Shown piece by piece: positions 22,764 to 32,878 of a DNA stretch of 64,000 bases. The notes under the pieces are model-generated. The model was given only the letters and a program-made list of their open reading frames with translations, was not told where the DNA came from and did not search any database. Position numbers and translations under genes: made by a program. This DNA comes from Mastigias papua (lineage: Eukaryota; Cnidaria; Scyphozoa; Rhizostomeae; Mastigiidae), in the NCBI GenBank assembly GCA_964019165.1, contig OZ025279.1:6874341-6938340 (forward strand), in the 5' to 3' direction. Each line of letters opens with the position of its first letter. The first letter of the stretch is position 1.

Positions 22764-23351
22764 AGTACGCTTCTCGGGGCAGCTAACCAACACACATAAC
22801 ATTTTCAAACACACTATTTTGAATTCCTCTCTGTGGACCATTTTACTGAATATGCGCCCATTTATGACCTCTTGCCGCCAGCTCTCAACTGTCACAACCG
22901 CGCCTTGACATCAAAGGTCACAAGCAAAAGAAGTATGGCTACTTACCATCAACCTACCTACCCAGACTGTACCTACCATATCTTTTCCTTACCGAAATTA
23001 GAATATGGAGCTTTCGAAACAGATTGTGGTTCAATGAAATAAAAGTATCACTTGTACAAGTCGATGTTAGCAGATTCAAATTTTAAAATTAGTTCCAATA
23101 TCGTAGTAACTACCCTTGACGATGAAATCCTATTTTCGAGCATGAAGTATTTTAACAACTGTGTCAAATAATACAGAGTGAAAATTATGGAAATGGAGGA
23201 CAATATTTTCTTACCTTCTCTATCTTCTTATCAAGCGCTCGTTTACTTGTAACTTTTTAGGTCAACTTCGACTTCCACACCGTTCAGGTCAGAGTTCACA
23301 AGTAACTCAATTTCCAAGATGCTGCCCCCGGTTTTTTAACCGAGATCGAGG
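22764..23351. other. Non-coding right flank inside the TIR transposon
   Basis: The stretch between the gag-protease LTR and the right TIR shows no recognisable gene. The 69-codon open frame at 22833-23042 has no domain and is probably chance. Confidence 0.4.
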
Positions 23352-23403
23352 CTGTGACGTATCTAGTCATCCCTGCCACGCTAGTCAGACTTGCCACACT
23401 ACA
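23352..23403 (-). repeat. Right TIR of the integrase-type transposon
   Basis: Read on the minus strand it starts TGTAGTGTGGCAAG and mirrors 3136-3187. The duplicated hexamer ATCCAC follows at 23404-23409. Confidence 0.9.
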
Positions 23404-24169
23404 ATCCACGCTTTCTTATTTGCCTTGTAAGTAACGGGAATATGAAGCACATTTCTGAAAGCCAGAGGCTTTTGGCTTTTGCCTACCACTATCGGCAGCA
23501 ATTTTTTCCTTCCAGTCATGTTTGCCGCAACTAATGCAGTAATCCTAGTCTTGTTTTTTTGCCACCATGCTGCTTTGTACCGATGAATCCTAGGCGTTTT
23601 TCTGGTAACGGTGGCCAGAACAGACCGATTTCGTCTGCATTAAAAATTTTCTCTGGTTCAAATAACTTTAGGATCTCTTTTAGTTTCCCTACCTTCCACT
23701 CTTTCACACTTCAGTATCCACTCCCCCTGCTTCGCTTGACTTCAAAATTTTCCCCATTCCGTAGCTTTTTTTTAAATCGGCGGATCTATCCCGGGGTCAT
23801 TCTGAACTTTCATAACCGAATTCCTTCAGAAATAGTTAGCCTTTGCTACAAGCATGTCTCCGTCAATTTTCAAATCAGGATCGGTACAATACTGACGGAC
23901 GGAACCAAATAATAAGAGCGGCATCGATGTTGGAAAACGTACATTTTTTACACGCTTTATTGTACCCTTTCTTGCATCTGGCAGATTTTCCATGACATTA
24001 AAAACTTTTTTTTCGTTTCTGCCTTCATCATATGACTTAAAGTATGTGGTTTTATTGCAAACGTTAACGCTATGTCGCTTCTTTTTATTCCCGGATTCTC
24101 ATCGCAAAATTTAATTACTCTATATTTCTCTTCGTACGTACGATCTGTGTGCTTTCGCTTTGAAGCCAT
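23404..24169 (-). pseudogene. Tigger transposase, N-terminal and central part
   Basis: The open stretch 24169-23957 begins MASKRKHTDRTYEEKYRVIK, a CENP-B/pogo-type N-terminal helix-turn-helix that binds the transposon ends. After frameshifts, 23640-23410 (minus) encodes FNADEIGLFWPPLPEKRLGF and then a GTKQHGGKK-like stretch, the region of the first catalytic Asp of the DDE domain. Coding is interrupted by stops and frame changes, then cut at 23409 by the TIR transposon. The last codons before the break and the first after the far break (at 3135) fit each other, which shows it was one gene. Confidence 0.8.
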
Positions 24170-24526
24170 GATGACTATGAAAGTGTATTGTTTTAAAGTG
24201 TTGCCAACACGCTGGCCTCTGCTTGAAGCAGGAATTCATGTCACTTATTGGTTATAATGTATGCAGTTAGGATAGGATGATACAGTGAAGAACACACCTG
24301 TGCTTATTGACATATTTCTAAGATCGTTTATCCAGACAACTGTAAAAAAAAAACAGCATAACTGCCCAAACATATATTCCGGTTTATGCATTTATCCGGG
24401 CTAGGAAATCCGGATAATGGGAATTACTTTAGTACACTTCGATAGGAAATTAATTGGACCTAGCAATTCTGTCCGGAATACACGAAAATCTGGATAAATC
24501 CTATCCGAATTATGCGAGTTCTACTG

Positions 24527-27289
24527 TAGTATATCTTGAAGGTTTAACCCACCAGGTGATCATTTGATATGAGATCATTTTTTAAATGGCGCCACGCATC
24601 AATATGAGGTCATTTTAAAATGGCGCCACGCAGCAACAAGAAAATAAATATCTACGTCTTTTCCCAGTTCACCTTGTGTCTTGCTTTTTGACTGAGATAG
24701 TGCTAATTGAATGAGATAGTGATTACATATTAATTGCTGGACGCAAATTAATTAAGACAGCATGTAAATGTTCAAACAGAACGAAAAGCAATAGCAAGAG
24801 ACAATGGTCACATCAGTAGCACCTACATGCCAAACAGAGATTGGAACAGATGGATAGCAGAAACCAAGCATTTTGTCTAGCTATGATCCTCATCTCCCTA
24901 TGGTACCGTAAGCACGGGAGCAGCGGGGCAGCTGCCCCCTTGCCATAGACACTACGAGGGCAACAGGGACATCGGTGACAGAACTGTGCCCTTAAAAATT
25001 ACTACTACATGTGTACAGATTTACTTCATAATGTGTTGTTGGACCAAATATAAACAAATCAAAATTTGATTGTAATAATGTGTAATTCAAAGCTTTTGAA
25101 CTTTTTGAAAACCCCTGCAGAAGCATATATATCAGAAGCAATATCGGAGTCGACGCGAATCATTGAGATTATCTGAGAATTATGCGTCGAAATCTGTAAC
25201 ACTTCTTTGTGCTTTCTTTTAGCTTGTGGCCTTTTAAGTTAAAAGAAAAGCCTTTTGGGAGCCTCTATAGAAAGAATTGAGTTAATTCGGTGGAAAGTTA
25301 GTTATAGTCATTACTGCATCTGTGTCACTAAGGTCTCAACGTTGATTTAATGATTTAAATCGGTTAAGTGTCTTGTTTATCATGAGTTTACAGTACATAA
25401 ATCAAACAAGTTTTTGATACAAAATGCTCATTATTTCAACGAAATGGCCTAAGAAAAAGAGTGAAAAGCAAAAACATCACAAAAAGCTGTTTCAACGTAA
25501 AATAGAATTCTTAATGCTGTGCATCATGAACTTATTCTCTAGAAAGAGCCTTGATTAGGACTCAATGATATTGAAGGCATTGCAGATATAGTAAATGTTG
25601 TAATTACCATAAGCACTGAAAGAATGGCACTAGCTGCAAGACCTTGCGCAAGCAGATCATTTGGAGAAGGCATTGTATCACTGCTAACTGCTTATATAAT
25701 GGTCTTATTTGCTATCCATGGGCCACCATATCAGACTGCAACGATTCAAATACAGCAATGTTACATAGCCTTTTGACAACAGCATTTCTGTACTTAGTCA
25801 TTAGCAATCATCTTCAATGCTTCGTGACAGCAATGCCTCTCAAAGGTTTTTTCGAGTCATATTGAACTCAAATGCTCAAAAAAAGGTCATCTACAACAGC
25901 TATATTATCGATTCCCACTCAATAATTTGAACAGAATAGGAAGTGTACTGTGAAAGGCAGAACGAAATGGACGTCTTGATGAAGGACTTATACCATACTC
26001 ATAATTTCATTAAATACATCACATATTGAGAATACCATACCTTGAGTTTGGTTTACATGAAAAGTTTTTTATCCTTGGATGGAGCAACGGCAAGAGATAA
26101 TCAGTGAATATGCATGACCAAAAAAGACGATTTAAGGAGCTTTCTACCCCACCCCAGCGCAATAACTATCCCTGGCTCCTAGCTACCAGCCATAGCTTAG
26201 CAACTTTCCTCTGAAAAGTTAGTAATGTCATTTTTCTCTTTGCCGTGCAGATTAAGCCTGTTAAGGATTTTGTTGCCCAGGACCCAACCCTCAACAATTG
26301 CTATGATCTTGAGCCATCTATAAAAAGAATCTTCCACAGCAGCAACTTGCACATCAAGGATATAAGGATTGTTAAGAAAAATGCGGGCAGTTTCTTAATT
26401 TTTCAATCTATTTGCTATGCAGGGACAGTTGCTTGAAAATAACTCGAAGCTTTTCAGAATTAAAATCCTAAACCACAATAAACCCTCAGTAGATTTGATT
26501 AGTTATATCTTCGTTGGCAAGTCCAAGAGATTCAGCGTATTTTCGCAAACGCAGTAGGCTTATTAGAAGTAAAAATATCTCAAGAAAGGAATTACAGCTA
26601 AAAGGAATTGATCATCACCTCGCAGTGTCTTGTATTTTATCGCACTTCCCCAAAATCAAATTTAGTCTGTCAATATGAGATAAAGGAATGTTCTCCAGGC
26701 CAGCTTCTTTGAAGCACTTGATTCCACCAACCAAGAAGCCAAGGACTGTTGGAATAAAGATCTTTAGCAACTAGTATATATCAATATTAAACAGTTGATT
26801 GGTGCAGCTAGCAAAGACACCATGGAGAATGTTCGGGATAAAGTTGACTGCATTGGTAAGCTTGTCAAACTAGACGCATTAGTGGAGGAACTTCAAGAGT
26901 CAAAAGAATGCCACAAAGAATGCACACGAAATTAAACAACTTCTTGCAACAGTACATTTCGACAGCACCTTTATTCGCATTTTAAGAGTTTGCGTTTATT
27001 ATAATATGTTCAAGATGTTGCCAATATCAGTTTCATATTGATTCATAATTCTTCAATAATCTTTGAAGTCGTGCCATTCTTGAGAAGCTGCTCCCATCAC
27101 TTCAAGAGACTTCCAGCGTCCCTTGTTTTCTCTTGTATCCTATCAAATACATACTGCGATAATATTATCGCCTGGTATCACTTTCCTATTGACTTACATA
27201 GTATTTACTATGTGCATGCTTAAACTTTCAGTTTAAACTTTCACCCCTGCAAACGGGGCTGAAACGTTTTCCATACAATTGCAACTTTG
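24527..27289. other. No gene recognised
   Basis: The DNA is AT-rich with decayed open frames of 60-75 codons only. A segment of about 45 bp around GGCGCCACGCA occurs twice in tandem at 24565-24640. A G/C-rich patch at 24910-24945 (with GGGGCAGCTGCCCC) looks like the inner end of a MITE, but no partner end was found. Confidence 0.35.
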
Positions 27290-27331
27290 AAATCAGATAA
27301 TACACGAAGAAAATCGACTGTGCTTTTAAAT

Positions 27332-27381
27332 TTCCAAGACATGTTTCGGCTTGGTACTCAAACCATCATCAGTTGAAATGA
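27332..27381 (-). ncRNA. Hammerhead ribozyme-like motif of the Penelope element
   Basis: On the minus strand CTGATGA (27372-27366) is followed by a 6-bp stem II, GGTTTG/CAAGCC (27364-27359, 27353-27348), with a 5-base loop. Then GAAA (27347-27344), a very short stem III (AC..GT) and GTC with the predicted cut after 27338. TTGGAA after the cut can pair with TTTCAA just before CTGATGA to form stem I. One extra unpaired U (27365) lies between CUGAUGA and stem II. Penelope-like elements are known to carry such minimal hammerheads with short stem III, probably acting as dimers. Confidence 0.7.
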
Positions 27382-27418
27382 CTAAGATAACGTTACAACA
27401 CATAAGAACTATACACTA

Positions 27419-28034
27419 TCAATCGAGTATATTAATCGAACAGAGGAATGAAAGAAGCGAAAAAAGAATGAGGCGGTTAAACAACGAAAGATAAAGGCTC
27501 AATGAAATATTATAATGTTGCAGTTGTTTATTTAAGTTAGGCCTTTTCCATATGATGTGCAGTGCTTCCTTAATTTTTAAATTGTGATAAGTGCTTGCTG
27601 AATCTAGTACCTTGAAGCAACTTTCACTACAATGATTTTTACTCGGATTTGAATTCTTTAAATGCTTAAAAGTATGTGAATTCTTATCAGTGAACAAATG
27701 CTCACGCACTCGTTTAGATAAATGACGAGATGTTTCGCCAATATAAACGGAATTACATCCCGCACAAGTAAGCTTATATACCACACACGAGCGAAGCGAT
27801 TTGTTCACACGATCCTTAACTGCAAGCAATTTTTTAATTTTGAAAGAAGAAAATTCTAATTTAATATTAAGATTATTGCAGTACTTTTTAGCAAGCATAC
27901 GTACCTTATGCTGGGTAAAGTTAGAAAGCTTAAGGAATGGCAACTTAAAATAAATGGTAGAAGTATCAGTAGCTGGTTTAGAATTATTAGAACTATGAAC
28001 ATTATCAAGATAAGAATGGACTACTCTACTTATT
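27419..28034 (-). pseudogene. Penelope GIY-YIG endonuclease domain
   Basis: The frame gives CVVYKLTCAGCNSVYIGETS and then RHLSKRVREHL, the GIY-YIG core with the Tyr pair, the following Arg and the linker Cys pair seen in Penelope-like elements. This nuclease nicks the target for priming. It stays open to the stop at 27419 but is separated from the reverse transcriptase by a frameshift. Confidence 0.85.
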
Positions 28035-28622
28035 AAAGCCTTCAGGGTATTGATTCTTGTTAAATATATCGGAGAGCTTTTTAACATTATCATTAAATTT
28101 AGCAAGAGTGTTATTGATTTTGTAAGCTCTGTCAACCAAGGTGCGGATAAGACCAATTTTATAAGAATAAGAGGTAAAGCTGTATAAATTAGTAAGAAGT
28201 CCAGTGAATGTTTTTTTGCGATAGACTGACGTTAAGAGATTGCAAGGATCCTTATTACTGATACAAACATCAAGAAAAGCCAACATCTTATTACTTTCTT
28301 TCTCCATGGTGAACTTTATATTAGGATGTTGAGAGTAAAGAAAATCAAAGAATAGCAAGGCATCTTGTTGATTATTGAAAAGGCAAAAGGTGTCATCAAC
28401 ATATCGTCGATAGAATTGAAGAGAAGGACCTTGATATTTATTAAGCCATATATTTTCATGATGCCCTAGGAAAAGAATAGCCAGGACAGGCGCAAGAGGA
28501 GAGCCCATAGCAACACCATCTACCTGATCATACATTTTACTATTAAAGATGTGAAGAACGTCGAAGAGAGATGACAATTGCTTCTCAACATATATACATA
28601 ACGAGTAGAATAAACTGTACAA
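28026..28622 (-). pseudogene. Penelope-type reverse transcriptase
   Basis: The frame encodes DQVDGVAMGSPLAPVLAILF and then FYRRYVDDTFCLF, the catalytic YVDD motif, followed by the FTMEKESNKMLAFLDVCI region typical of Penelope reverse transcriptases. The upstream part of the domain (PLKES-like, about 28900) is on a separate broken frame (28950-28711). Near 28035 the frame shifts by one relative to the endonuclease half. Penelope enzymes are related to telomerase reverse transcriptase and copy RNA from a nicked chromosomal end. Confidence 0.85.
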
Positions 28623-29074
28623 GTAATACTAACAAATTGTACGAATAGCAGGTTATGTCTGACGTATACGAGCGATTAATATGAACTGATTAAAATATCG
28701 GAAGTTAAGCTTAAAATACATGACGGAGTCTGGTACCAGGAGTCTGGTACGAGTGTTTTAATGTCATATGTCTTTGCAAGTAACAGTTGACAAAAGAGAA
28801 AGTTAGTTTGTGACGTAGCAATCGAGAAAAGTTTAGCAAGATCAGCTTTGGAAGTTTGAGATTAGGATTTCCTTCTGCAATATAGGAGACAGCAAGATCA
28901 ATAGACTCTTTAAGTGCAACTTTGTTGAGACACAGCTCTGACCGCAACACCGAGCTGACACCTCAAGCCCGTGAAAACTTACAAACGGGCTTAAATCTCT
29001 GGTATAGTCATACCCTAAAAGTGTTGATCTGTGTACATTTCTTAGCTTAGGCTCTGAATTGAAGTGCTTCATCA

Positions 29075-29237
29075 AGCATAGGTTCCAAATCTTTGATTGA
29101 CTGAGAGCTCTGATCACATTTAAATTCTCCATACCGTTTTAGCCAATTAGAATCGCGCGTTCCAATTGGCTAAAACGGTATGGAGGATTTAAATGTGATC
29201 AGAGCTCTCAGCCAATCAAAGATTTGGAACCTATGCT
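29075..29237. repeat. 75-bp-arm inverted repeat at the Penelope 5' end
   Basis: The arms 29075-29149 and 29162-29237 are near-perfect reverse complements around a 12-base centre containing CGCGC. The left arm overlaps the first codons of the truncated Penelope frame, so the right arm is an inverted copy of the element's own sequence. Confidence 0.9.
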
Positions 29238-29240
29238 GCT

Positions 29241-30016
29241 TTGTCATCAGAAATTCAGCAAGAAACTTTCCTATAATCTAACTATCATACACAAATTGTT
29301 TCGTATTCTGTTAAATACAATAGCACAAAATCAGGCATGAATAATAGAAAACAATGGACATTAGACAATTCCAATAGAACGAACTTCTAACATCACTACT
29401 AGGTGTACTCCACATATGGGACGGCAGTTCATTGTGGCATTATCAAGTATGATGTTAGCTGCAATTACTGCCTATTCCAAGAAATTTAAATTCTAATTTT
29501 TTTAAGAAACGCTAATGAATTGCCGCAGAGTCAATAACTTTTTGGCCATGCGAAAGCTAAAAAATACGGTAGTTGCTTTTACGTGAACAAGTAAATTGCA
29601 TTATATACATTGAAAAATCTCAATTACCTGTTTCTTTACTATTTTCGTTATTCCGTCCTTCTCAAGACCAATCCATATGGCATGTTCATATTTCCTTGAC
29701 CACAAAGCATTGTGCATGAAACAGAGCAAGTTGGCAATTTTTAATCTGTACACCAGGTTAAGGTATACTCAGAAGTAAGCAAAGAATTCACAATAGGTCA
29801 TAGCAACATTTCTTAATTTCGCTTATGCAATCAAGTTTTCTTTTTGTATGTTTTTAGTGCCTACGGTAGAGCTAATTAGCGACAAAGATTTTTGACTTGA
29901 ATCATTAAAAGAACATAAATCTAGTACTATTAGGATTTAAGATAAGCGAATAGAGGAATATGCTATTACAGTATGCAAGGTTGCAGAACAGCAATGTGAC
30001 TTATTTTCCTATTGTT
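29241..30016. other. No gene; possible shared MITE-like segment
   Basis: At 29430-29600 the sequence resembles 1320-1475 (both have a CTGCAGTTA/CTGCAATTA-like stretch, then TTTTTGGCCA and a GTTG.TTTT motif). They may be copies of one non-autonomous element, perhaps Harbinger-related. No ends were defined. No open frame of note. Confidence 0.35.
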
Positions 30017-30985
30017 CTAGTTCAAGTTCTCAGGAGATATACGACATAAATGACATAACATGAAGTCCTTCACTTGTTTGATATTCTTCCACATCAATCT
30101 CCTTGTGTCTCTAACACCAAGGCCATAGATCACAGGGTCAAGAAGGCTGTTGAGCATGGCCATAGCAATAAGCGCAAATTTCAACAGGCGATTAGTTATT
30201 GGTCCATGCTGCCATTCGTAAGCGCTGAGTACTGCAATCGGGAACATACATACTATGTAAGAAACTGCAACGATGCTGGCTACAAATGTAATTTTCATTT
30301 GTCTCTTTCTGAAGCCAGCCATTTCTGCTTTTGTCCCAAATGAACTATTTGGTTTTGTTTTTGCTAACTTTGAGTGGCTGAAGTGAAGCAGTCGAATCTG
30401 TATCGATGCAATTACAGTGGCTGATGTAAATATGACCAATACCATTAGCTGTTGATTCATTGAGGAGTTGCTTATGTTTAGTGCATCTGTCATCTGGTGA
30501 AGGCAGACTGCTGTAACTCCAAGGCCAATTCCAACAATCCATTGCGCACTTATTACCAAAGCCACTCTTCTTGTCGTCAATATAGTATATATATGTAGGC
30601 TGTATATGCATGAGATATACCTTTCTAGGGAGAGTGTGACAGTATTCCAACTGGATACGAGAAATGTAACGGTGACGAAAAATAGTACAACTGTTTGACT
30701 ATATTTACAGGCAGCTTCTTGATTTTGTATCATACCCAGTATTCTTCTGCAAAGTACCCAAGCAGATAAAATGAATATTTGTAGTGCATCGGACAAAGTG
30801 AGAGACATCATGATTTTGTGATGAGGCAAGGTCAACTGGCAATCTATATAGAAGATCTTCATCAAAAGTAAATGAACGGGCAACGCAAATATGACCAAGA
30901 TTATTGATCCAATTAGAGTTGCGTCTGGTTGATAGCAAGCATCAAATTGAGTTGTTTGGTTGTGCATCATCTTCAGTGCGATCAA
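30017..30985 (-). CDS. Class A (rhodopsin-like) G protein-coupled receptor
   Basis: This intact single-exon frame encodes 322 residues, a usual length for a class A receptor. Seven hydrophobic segments lie at about 24-48, 58-80, 95-118, 140-161, 178-200, 232-254 and 266-288. Family marks: Asp66 in LSDAL (position 2.50), Cys93 at the top of TM3, E-R-Y at 121-123 in place of DRY, Trp149 in TM4, CMFP (246-249) in TM6 and DPVIY (283-287) in place of NPxxY. N-glycosylation sites occur at Asn9 and in the second outer loop (NIS, NSS). The ligand is unknown; the short N-terminus suggests a small molecule or peptide. It would act at the plasma membrane through G proteins. Neighbouring DNA is repeats, so context gives no hint. 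Confidence 0.9.
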   Translation of the reverse strand: MIALKMMHNQTTQFDACYQPDATLIGSIILVIFALPVHLLLMKIFYIDCQLTLPHHKIMMSLTLSDALQIFILSAWVLCRRILGMIQNQEAACKYSQTVVLFFVTVTFLVSSWNTVTLSLERYISCIYSLHIYTILTTRRVALVISAQWIVGIGLGVTAVCLHQMTDALNISNSSMNQQLMVLVIFTSATVIASIQIRLLHFSHSKLAKTKPNSSFGTKAEMAGFRKRQMKITFVASIVAVSYIVCMFPIAVLSAYEWQHGPITNRLLKFALIAMAMLNSLLDPVIYGLGVRDTRRLMWKNIKQVKDFMLCHLCRISPENLN

Positions 30986-30989
30986 GAAG

Positions 30990-31700
30990 AATTGAAGGGT
31001 GAGGAGAAGCGTAGATGTTCACTGTGCTCGTTTGACTGCGACGGGTACCGTACCAGCGCTTTAAACCACAGGACTGATTATACAAGTAGTCAATCTATCC
31101 CTTTTATGCCTTTTTGCACCTGGCATTGATTGCAAAAACATAGTAGCATACTATGGACTACACCATTATGCAGCAAAAAATTACTTTTTACTTTCACCGC
31201 CTTCGTAGGGTGTCCAGTAAAATGAAGATAATTAGAGTGCAATCATTCTTCTAAATATTCTTTCTGCATTGTCATTCATTAAAGTTCATTCATATGTCTT
31301 CTATACTGCGTATTTTGGATGTTTTGTCAGCGATAGAAAGTAAACGAAAGTAGCAAAAGTTGTTTATTATTGCTAGGGATTTTCGTGTTCATGGAGATTT
31401 TTCTATAATTAACAATCATACAGATGCTACTTTGTTCTTATTCATCACATCTTATTCTCTGGTATACTCATACCTTACACTATAACAGCAGTATTTTTTT
31501 TGTTACTTTTGTATATTTTTTATATAGCACTAAAATAACACAAATACTGAAAAATCTAAGCCAACCACCGCGGGAAAAGACACATGTTCTTCTAGTCCCT
31601 ACAACGGTTGACTCTCACAATATGTATTCTAATTTACTTGACATACCAACAATACCATTCACTCACTTAACACTACAACACAAAACTGTACTACACTATT
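30990..31700. other. Upstream of the GPCR; no gene recognised
   Basis: AT-rich DNA. It would include the promoter of the GPCR gene, but no promoter element is assigned. The open frame at 31424-31741 has low complexity and no domain. Confidence 0.35.
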
Positions 31701-31709
31701 CCCAAATAA

Positions 31710-32299
31710 TTTTTCGAATAAGCGCCCGCACGGTGTTCTAGGGTGGGCGCTTATTCGAGTTTTTGAAATTCACAGAGAAAATCGATTAAAAAATTCGATA
31801 TCTTGCATGTAAGTTGTTTTGTGGATTTTCAAAGCCTGGAAGAAGTTATCCAAGGAAATTGTACAAAAATCGTTTGTTTCGTGTGCAATATCGTGTTCGA
31901 CCGATGGGAGTCATGATCACCTGCTTCAAAGAAGGTCAGCTTTGTAGCGAATGGCGGTCTATGTTGGAAAAGCAATTAGAGTATATGAACACTCCTGAAC
32001 TGAATCCCTTTGTTCCTGACGAAATTGACATAGCAGATGCCTGTCCTGAGGAACTAATCGTCTATAAAGACCACGAAAGTGACGAGGATATTTTGTAGTA
32101 TAACAATCGTTTATCGGGTATTTACCTGTTTCACTTTTGCTCTTCTGAGAGATGTAAAATATGAAAAAGAGCGTTAATCTTTCAATCTTTAATCCTAATT
32201 TTTTAAGAAATATTTTATAAGTGCACCTTTCGAATAAGCGCCCCCCTTAAAAGCAGATAAAATAAATAAGCGCCCGGTCGCTTATTCAAGCGATTACCG
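31710..32299 (+). pseudogene. Tigger-type remnant with transposase C-terminus
   Basis: The frame 31814-32098 ends in an acidic tail (DHESDEDIL) after LEKQLEYMNTPELNPF, as seen at the end of Tigger-like transposases. Copies of AATAAGCGCCC in both orientations bound it (about 31718-31755 and 32230-32290), and the right end reads CGATTACCG before TA. The left terminus is not seen, so the copy is truncated. Confidence 0.55.
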
Positions 32300-32336
32300 T
32301 ATATATCTTGAGAGTGATGTTTATATCACCAATATA

Positions 32337-32446
32337 AAAGTTAACTTTATAGTTGCAATGAGTGGACCGCTCATGGAACTTCCAATGGATAGCTCTTGGA
32401 ATTTCCATGAGCTTTTCATTCATTGCAGCTATAAAATTAACTTTTG
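32337..32446. repeat. 110-bp palindromic stem-loop
   Basis: AAAGTTAACTTTATAG at the left mirrors CTATAAAATTAACTTT at the right, and the inner arms GCTCATGGAA and TTCCATGAGC also pair. It is probably a fold-back MITE. It directly follows the Tigger remnant. Confidence 0.75.
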
Positions 32447-32878
32447 TACGGTTAAGATAGCTGCAACTGCAAGTTATGTAGAAAATTCGCTAGCCAAGTC
32501 GGTCTCCTAGCTTAACATTATTGGTCTTCATTCATTTTACAGTTGTATACTAGCTTTATTTTTCTGCCTCCATGTAAATATATTATTATGATCACTATAT
32601 TGTATTATCCTAAGTACTGTTTTTTTAAGTAGCAGGCTTTTCTTAGCTTATTTATTAGCTATGCATTTATTTATCTACACCTACTGTAAATAATTGAATA
32701 ATAAGACTAATAATAATTTTTTTTTTAAAACTTTGACATATATAAACTAAACATACAAATACAAATCTCTCTAATGATAGGTAATTTGCACTTGGCTGGT
32801 CTAATTACAGATAACGTTAAAAAAAAAAAAGAGAGAGATACTATATATATGAACAAGCTAACGGAGGAAAGAAATCTG

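Larger units (their letters stand above)
3136..23403 (-). mobile_element. TIR transposon with integrase-type transposase (IS3EU/Ginger-like)
   Basis: The termini are 52-bp inverted repeats (3136-3187 and 23352-23403), beginning TGT and ending ACA, with four mismatches near the tips. They are flanked by the 6-bp duplication ATCCAC (3130-3135, 23404-23409), and removing the insert restores the Tigger reading frame. Without its own nested insert the element is about 10.3 kb. It carries a spliced minus-strand transposase gene with an rve/integrase fold, a 182-bp satellite and two Tigger-type remnants. As I recall the families, 6-bp duplications fit IS3EU (and Polintons) better than Ginger1, which prefers CCGG-type 4-bp sites. 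No DNA polymerase B or capsid gene is visible, so a Polinton is unlikely. Confidence 0.85.
2838..24526 (-). mobile_element. Tigger/pogo DNA transposon, split by nested insertions
   Basis: The two ends carry a perfect inverted repeat of 24 bp starting CAGTAGAACTCGCATAATTC, each flanked by TA (2836-2837 and 24527-24528), the target-site duplication of the Tc1/mariner-pogo group. Only about 1.4 kb belongs to this element: 2838-3135 and 23404-24526. Everything between is a later 20.3-kb insertion with a 6-bp duplication (ATCCAC). The transposase reads on the minus strand: an N-terminal helix-turn-helix part at 24169-23957, a DDE part at about 23640-23410, and continuation at 3135-3006. It is the oldest and most decayed layer of the nest. 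Confidence 0.9.
27290..29240 (-). mobile_element. Penelope-like element with GIY-YIG endonuclease
   Basis: On the minus strand the order is a 5' hairpin (29237-29075), an N-terminal fragment (29132-28711), reverse transcriptase (28622-28026), GIY-YIG endonuclease (to 27419) and a 3' region with a hammerhead-like ribozyme (27381-27332). This is the layout of endonuclease-plus Penelope-like elements. Frames are broken by a rearranged stretch at 28710-28622 and a frameshift near 28035, so the copy is dead. Ends are approximate. Confidence 0.9.

Noticed and set aside
3136..23403. A Polinton/Maverick (integrase, 6-bp duplication, about 20 kb)
   Set aside because: The 20-kb length comes from nested LTR elements, and there is no DNA polymerase B, packaging ATPase or capsid gene.
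31424..31741. A 105-codon ORF upstream of the Tigger remnant
   Set aside because: Low-complexity AT-rich composition and no recognisable domain or splice context.
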